Assembly: GCA_963732905.1 (NCBI GenBank)
Contig: CAVTBM010000008.1
Span: 186,001 to 250,000, forward strand
Direction: 5' to 3'
From: DASQZK01 sp963732905
GTDB taxonomy: Bacteria; Bacteroidota; Bacteroidia; Bacteroidales; GCA-2748055
DNA: 64,000 bases
Shown here: positions 60,690-64,000 of the stretch, piece by piece
Position numbering within the stretch: the stretch's first letter is position 1
Layout of the letters: the number at the start of each line of letters is the position of its first letter
Position numbers and translations under genes: made by a program
The notes under the pieces: generated by a model
What the model was told of the DNA's origin: nothing
The model's input: only the letters and a program-made list of their open reading frames with translations
Databases searched by the model: none

Positions 60690-60866
60690 TTTAGCCTGTA
60701 ATAAGGCTAAACGAAGAGGGAACCGGGTGTGAATCCCGGACAGTACCCGCTGCTGTGTATCCCGTCTCCTTTGCAGGAGTCAGGACTTTCGGATGATGAG
60801 CCACTGTGGATAACAGATTCATGGGAAGGTGCCGGAAGTCGGGGTAAGTCAGAAGACCTGCCGGAT
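60690..60866 (+). promoter_or_regulatory. Cobalamin (AdoCbl-class) riboswitch
   Basis: The leader contains conserved cobalamin riboswitch parts in order: an AGCCTGTAATAAGGCT hairpin, GGGAACCGGGTGTGAATCCC with the following GGACAGTACCCGCTGC, a variable GTCTCCTTTGCAGGAG hairpin, and the B12 box AGTCAGAAGACCTGCC (60847-60862). It would bind a cobalamin and reduce expression of the genes downstream when B12 is plentiful. About 120 bases separate it from the first start codon. Confidence 0.93.
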
Positions 60867-60983
60867 CAAGTCAATATTCCAAAGCTTTCGGGACCAGAAG
60901 CAAGAAAAACCCTTCCTTTTTCCTGCCTGCTTAAGATTATTGATTGTTGTATGATCTGTAACAAACTTTAATCACTTCGTAAA

Positions 60984-61715
60984 ATGAAAAAGACTGTACT
61001 GCTTTCTCTGGTTATCACAGGCCTGATAGCTGCCGTTTCATGTAAAAAGGAGCCGACCGTTAAAAATGACCGTATTACCTTTGAAGAACTTAAGCCCGGA
61101 CAGGATGGCTATTACAATGGTGCCGACGGAGCAGGCGGGTTCTCTTCGGGGAATGCCTTTTTCCCGACACATTATGATTCACAATATGGCAGCTGGTCGG
61201 GATTTGCCTACAGTAATATCAAAAATGACACTACCACCGGACTGGCAAACCAGTTCGGTGCCATTGCCGGGGAAGGTGCCGGCCACTCTGATGTTTACTC
61301 GGTATTTTATAGCTGGCAAAAAGACACCATTTTTTTTACTACTCCCGAAAAAATCAAGAATATCAGCTTCTGTAATTCCACTTATGCATACTATTCCATG
61401 CTGAACGGCGATCAGTATGCCAAAAAATTTGGTGGAGAATCAGGAAACGATCCGGATTATTTCAAACTCATCGTGGAAGGACTTGATGCGGGCAAACAGA
61501 AGGTGCTCAGCGGGGAAATCACCCTTGCCGACTACACTCCGGAAAATAACAGTAAGGATTATATCGGGAATGTATGGACAGATGTGGATCTCTCACAGGC
61601 AGGCTATATTAAATATCTCGTGTTATCCTTCGAATCATCCGATACCGGAGCTTTTGGCATTAATACCCCAACGTTTGTTTGTATAGACAATATTTTTGGA
61701 GAGTTACAAGAATAG
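60984..61715 (+). CDS. DUF4465 lipoprotein under cobalamin riboswitch control
   Basis: The 243-residue protein has a lipoprotein signal with Cys20 (LIAAVSCKKE) and a jelly-roll DUF4465 domain (ITFEELKPGQDGYYNGADG, GFSSGNAFFPTHYDSQYGSW, SFCNSTYAYYSMLNGD, VWTDVDLSQAGYIKYLVLSF). DUF4465 proteins are found in B12-related loci of Bacteroidota, and I recall reports that related BtuH-type surface lipoproteins bind B12. With the riboswitch upstream, a B12-capture role is likely. It is the first gene of the operon. Confidence 0.85.
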   Translation: MKKTVLLSLVITGLIAAVSCKKEPTVKNDRITFEELKPGQDGYYNGADGAGGFSSGNAFFPTHYDSQYGSWSGFAYSNIKNDTTTGLANQFGAIAGEGAGHSDVYSVFYSWQKDTIFFTTPEKIKNISFCNSTYAYYSMLNGDQYAKKFGGESGNDPDYFKLIVEGLDAGKQKVLSGEITLADYTPENNSKDYIGNVWTDVDLSQAGYIKYLVLSFESSDTGAFGINTPTFVCIDNIFGELQE

Positions 61716-61765
61716 AGGTGGAGCAGCCAAAGATCAAAGAATTTCAGCTAACTTAGCCCCTGACC

Positions 61766-63388
61766 ATGAGATATTTTATGTTGTCGGTTTTTTTGGTTTT
61801 TTCTCTGTTTTCATTTGGACAGATCAGCAGGGGAGGACATCCATATGCATATCCCGGCAAAAAATCCTCCACACCCGTTTATGTTCTCCCCACGGTTAAC
61901 CATGAAAAGGCGATCAGGGAGAATTTTGAATCAGAAGATCTGATTAACGGGAAAAAACCCTTCCGTTTTGCCGAAAATATCGATGTTAAGATATCTCCGG
62001 AAAATGCCGGAACCTGGGTCGACGTGGGAAATGGCGTCAGAATCTGGCGTTTGATCCTGACCTCGGAAAAGGCATATGGTTTGAGCCTCTTCTTCAGCCG
62101 GTTCAGACTGGAAGAAGGTTCCATGTTCTTTCTTTACGATCCGGCGCAGAGAACTGTTCTTGGTGGATTCAACTCTTTGAATAATAAGCCTTCAGGCAAT
62201 CTTCAGACCGATTTTATCCCCGGTGATACGCTCATTCTTGAGCTACAGGTCAGTAATCGTAAAACGTATGGTGAACTGGTTATCAGCCGGGTCTCTCATG
62301 CATTCATCGATGTCTTTGGCAGGAAAGACGGCAGACACGGCCTAGCCGGGGAATGCAATATAGGAATCAATTGTCCCGAAGGAGCTGAATGGCAGGTGAT
62401 CAAACAATCGGTTTGCCGGATCTACGTCGGATCAAGAGGGGAATTTTGCACCGGAGCCCTCATCAATGATGTGGATTCTGACGGAACGCCATATTTGCTG
62501 ACGGCGAATCATTGCATTAAATATCCCGCAGATTCACAGAGTTCTTTATTTGTTTTCGGATACGAATCACCCGATTGCAGCGATACCGACGGATCTGTTT
62601 CACTGAGCCTGTCATCGGCAGTTGTGATGGCAACCTCCGACAGTCTTGATTTTACCCTTCTCAGGTTAAGCGACATGCCCCCGGAGAGATACCATCCATA
62701 TTATGCCGGCTGGTCAAGAAATGAAAGCCCGGCTCCCAAAACCGTGGTTATTCATCAGCCCTGGGGCGATGTCAAAAAAATTTCTAAGGATAATGACCCT
62801 CTGCTTATCCAGTACCAGACTGTAAATCCGCCGGTATGGTTATCCACCGGGAGTGCACCGCAGGCTTTCTGGCGTGTTGGACGCTGGGATGAAGGGACCA
62901 CTGAACCAGGTTCATCCGGAGCCCCTCTCTTCAACCCCCTGAAGCAGATCATCGGCAACCTGACTGGCGGTGAAGCCATTTGCGCTCTTCCCGTTAACGA
63001 TTATTTTTCAAAATTTTTTAAATGCTGGGATTATTACCCCCAGTCGAACCGCCGGCTGTTAAACTGGCTGGATCCTGAAAATACCGGAGTTCAGAGTGTT
63101 TCGGGCTATGACCCTTACAATCCCGAAGAACCGATTCAGTACCTTGAACGATTCAGGGTATACCCGAATCCAAACGATGGTCATTTTACCCTCGAAACGG
63201 ATACTCTTAGTCTCAAGGGTGCTGCTATCAGCCTTTTCACTTCTACAGGCCGGATTCTCGGGACGTACATTCCCCAGTCATCCAGGCTTGCCACTTTTGA
63301 TGTCAGCGGACTTGAATCAGGCTTGTATATTCTGGAAATAAGGCTTGGAGATTTACTTTCATTACGTAAGATCATTATTATAAAGTGA
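61766..63388 (+). CDS. T9SS-secreted trypsin-like serine protease, lysyl-endopeptidase type
   Basis: A signal peptide (YFMLSVFLVFSLFSFGQ) and pro-region lead to an S1 protease domain with His249 (LLTANHCIKYP), Asp295 (DSLDFTLLRL) and Ser384 (EPGSSGAPLF), the full triad. The TEPGSSGAP pattern is typical of Achromobacter lysyl-endopeptidase-like enzymes. The C-terminus is a T9SS sorting domain (RVYPNPNDGHFTLETD, ending KIIIIK). It follows the DUF4465 gene by 50 bases, and its stop overlaps the BtuF-like start by four bases (GTGA), so it is probably in the B12 operon. A role in freeing protein-bound cobalamin is inference. Confidence 0.88.
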   Translation: MRYFMLSVFLVFSLFSFGQISRGGHPYAYPGKKSSTPVYVLPTVNHEKAIRENFESEDLINGKKPFRFAENIDVKISPENAGTWVDVGNGVRIWRLILTSEKAYGLSLFFSRFRLEEGSMFFLYDPAQRTVLGGFNSLNNKPSGNLQTDFIPGDTLILELQVSNRKTYGELVISRVSHAFIDVFGRKDGRHGLAGECNIGINCPEGAEWQVIKQSVCRIYVGSRGEFCTGALINDVDSDGTPYLLTANHCIKYPADSQSSLFVFGYESPDCSDTDGSVSLSLSSAVVMATSDSLDFTLLRLSDMPPERYHPYYAGWSRNESPAPKTVVIHQPWGDVKKISKDNDPLLIQYQTVNPPVWLSTGSAPQAFWRVGRWDEGTTEPGSSGAPLFNPLKQIIGNLTGGEAICALPVNDYFSKFFKCWDYYPQSNRRLLNWLDPENTGVQSVSGYDPYNPEEPIQYLERFRVYPNPNDGHFTLETDTLSLKGAAISLFTSTGRILGTYIPQSSRLATFDVSGLESGLYILEIRLGDLLSLRKIIIIK

Positions 63389-64000
63389 CCAGGCTACTTT
63401 TGTCAATAGGAATCTTTCTGCTTATCTCTTCCTGCCGAATGCGGGAAAAGGAAACTACTGTAACAGCTTCTCAGAATGAATTTTCGGAGAAATTTGCGCT
63501 TCAGACCGAACCTGGATTTATCATCCTCACGATCACCAACCCATGGCAGGAGGCAGATGACCAGGGCTTTACCTGGATCCTCGATAAAGGCACAGGAAAT
63601 TTGCCGGATTCGTTAAAGAAATTCCCGGTCATTAATGTGCCTGTAAAAAAAGTCGTCGTGTTCTCCACTACACACATCGGATTCATCAGTGCACTGCATG
63701 AAGAAAATACCATTACAGGCGTTTCGGGATTCAATTATGTCTATAACAGCGTTGTCAGAAAACGCATTGCGGAAGGCCTGATTAAAGACGTTGGCTATCC
63801 GCCTGCAATAGACTTTGAAACGATCATAAGCCTGCATCCTGATGTGGTATTTTTGTACGGTCTGAATGCTTCGGTGACAGGTATCAGTCAGAGGTTGCTG
63901 AATGCCGGAATCCCTTCTGTTATTATGGCAGAGTACCTTGAAAAACATCCCCTGGGAAAAATGGAATGGCTGAAGGTCTTTGCTGCCTTCTACGGCCGGG
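63385..64000 (+). CDS. btuF: BtuF-like cobalamin-binding lipoprotein (3' truncated)
   Basis: A GTG start at 63385 overlaps the protease stop. The lipoprotein signal ends at Cys17 (LISSCRMR). The visible 205 residues match a periplasmic binding protein of the BtuF/FepB-FecB type: PVKKVVVFSTTHIGFISALHE, GVSGFNYVYNSVV, LIKDVGYPPAIDFETIISLHPDVVFLYG in parts, and SVIMAEYLEKHPLGKMEW. Given the riboswitch it probably delivers cobalamin to a BtuCD importer encoded beyond the window. Confidence 0.85.
   Translation, partial: MTRLLLSIGIFLLISSCRMREKETTVTASQNEFSEKFALQTEPGFIILTITNPWQEADDQGFTWILDKGTGNLPDSLKKFPVINVPVKKVVVFSTTHIGFISALHEENTITGVSGFNYVYNSVVRKRIAEGLIKDVGYPPAIDFETIISLHPDVVFLYGLNASVTGISQRLLNAGIPSVIMAEYLEKHPLGKMEWLKVFAAFYGR

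Noticed and set aside
60729..60971. An 80-codon open frame within the B12 leader
   Set aside because: It lies across the conserved riboswitch core and has low-complexity sequence without any recognisable protein feature.
1..64000. CRISPR arrays, rRNA genes and insertion sequences
   Set aside because: No spaced direct repeats of CRISPR type, no rRNA sequence, and no transposase apart from the phage integrase were seen.

Overview
The window comes from a member of the Bacteroidota, most likely an environmental Bacteroidales-type anaerobe. Three things point there. Several secreted proteins end in type IX secretion (T9SS) sorting domains with a YPNP motif. Many genes are preceded by the Bacteroidota promoter pattern TTTG-N18-20-TAnnTTTG. 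Gene neighbourhoods such as rpsF-rpsR-rplI without ssb/priB, zapA next to rny, pyrB-pyrI, and DUF4293 and DUF6913 genes are typical of the phylum. No taxon below this level can be fixed from the sequence alone.

Positions 1 to about 12,090 are the right-hand part of a prophage whose left part lies outside the window. It carries a tail protein with LamG and polysaccharide-lyase-like domains, a tandem pair of fibre-like proteins, a phage RpoD-like sigma factor, a packed lysis module (small membrane proteins, a TIGR02594-type endolysin, a probable unimolecular spanin), several structural proteins, and a tyrosine integrase beside the 3' end of tRNA-Arg(ACG). Five reading frames in this element are broken. 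Each repair needs removal of one base from a 2-3 nt homopolymer, whereas no broken gene was seen in the 52 kb of host sequence.

Positions 12,220-60,523 are a host chromosome backbone. In order: system II cytochrome c maturation genes; a large AsmA-like protein; rplS; a C69 dipeptidase; a probable small RNA with tandem repeats; an iron alcohol dehydrogenase; anmK and an M23 peptidase; a coiled-coil gene, zapA, a probable 6S RNA and rny; a nucleotide-sugar epimerase; a SirB1-type protein; a nucleoside phosphorylase; a prohibitin-like protein; pyrBI; a YigZ protein; an EamA transporter; dnaA; an MCE protein and an amidase; lptD; ridA; the S6-S18-L9 operon; dnaX; icd; ferritin; two T9SS-secreted proteins sharing a C-terminal cassette; secA; dapA; a DUF6913 gene; ligA. 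dnaX has a run of ten A exactly where a short gamma subunit could be made by slippage.

The last 3.4 kb (60,648 to the end) is a vitamin B12-controlled operon. A good promoter and a cobalamin riboswitch precede a DUF4465 lipoprotein, a T9SS-secreted trypsin-like protease of the lysyl-endopeptidase type, and a BtuF-like lipoprotein cut by the window edge. The protease and btuF-like frames overlap by four bases. This suggests that extracellular proteolysis is part of B12 scavenging, and it is the most interesting candidate system here. It is inference from gene order and regulation.
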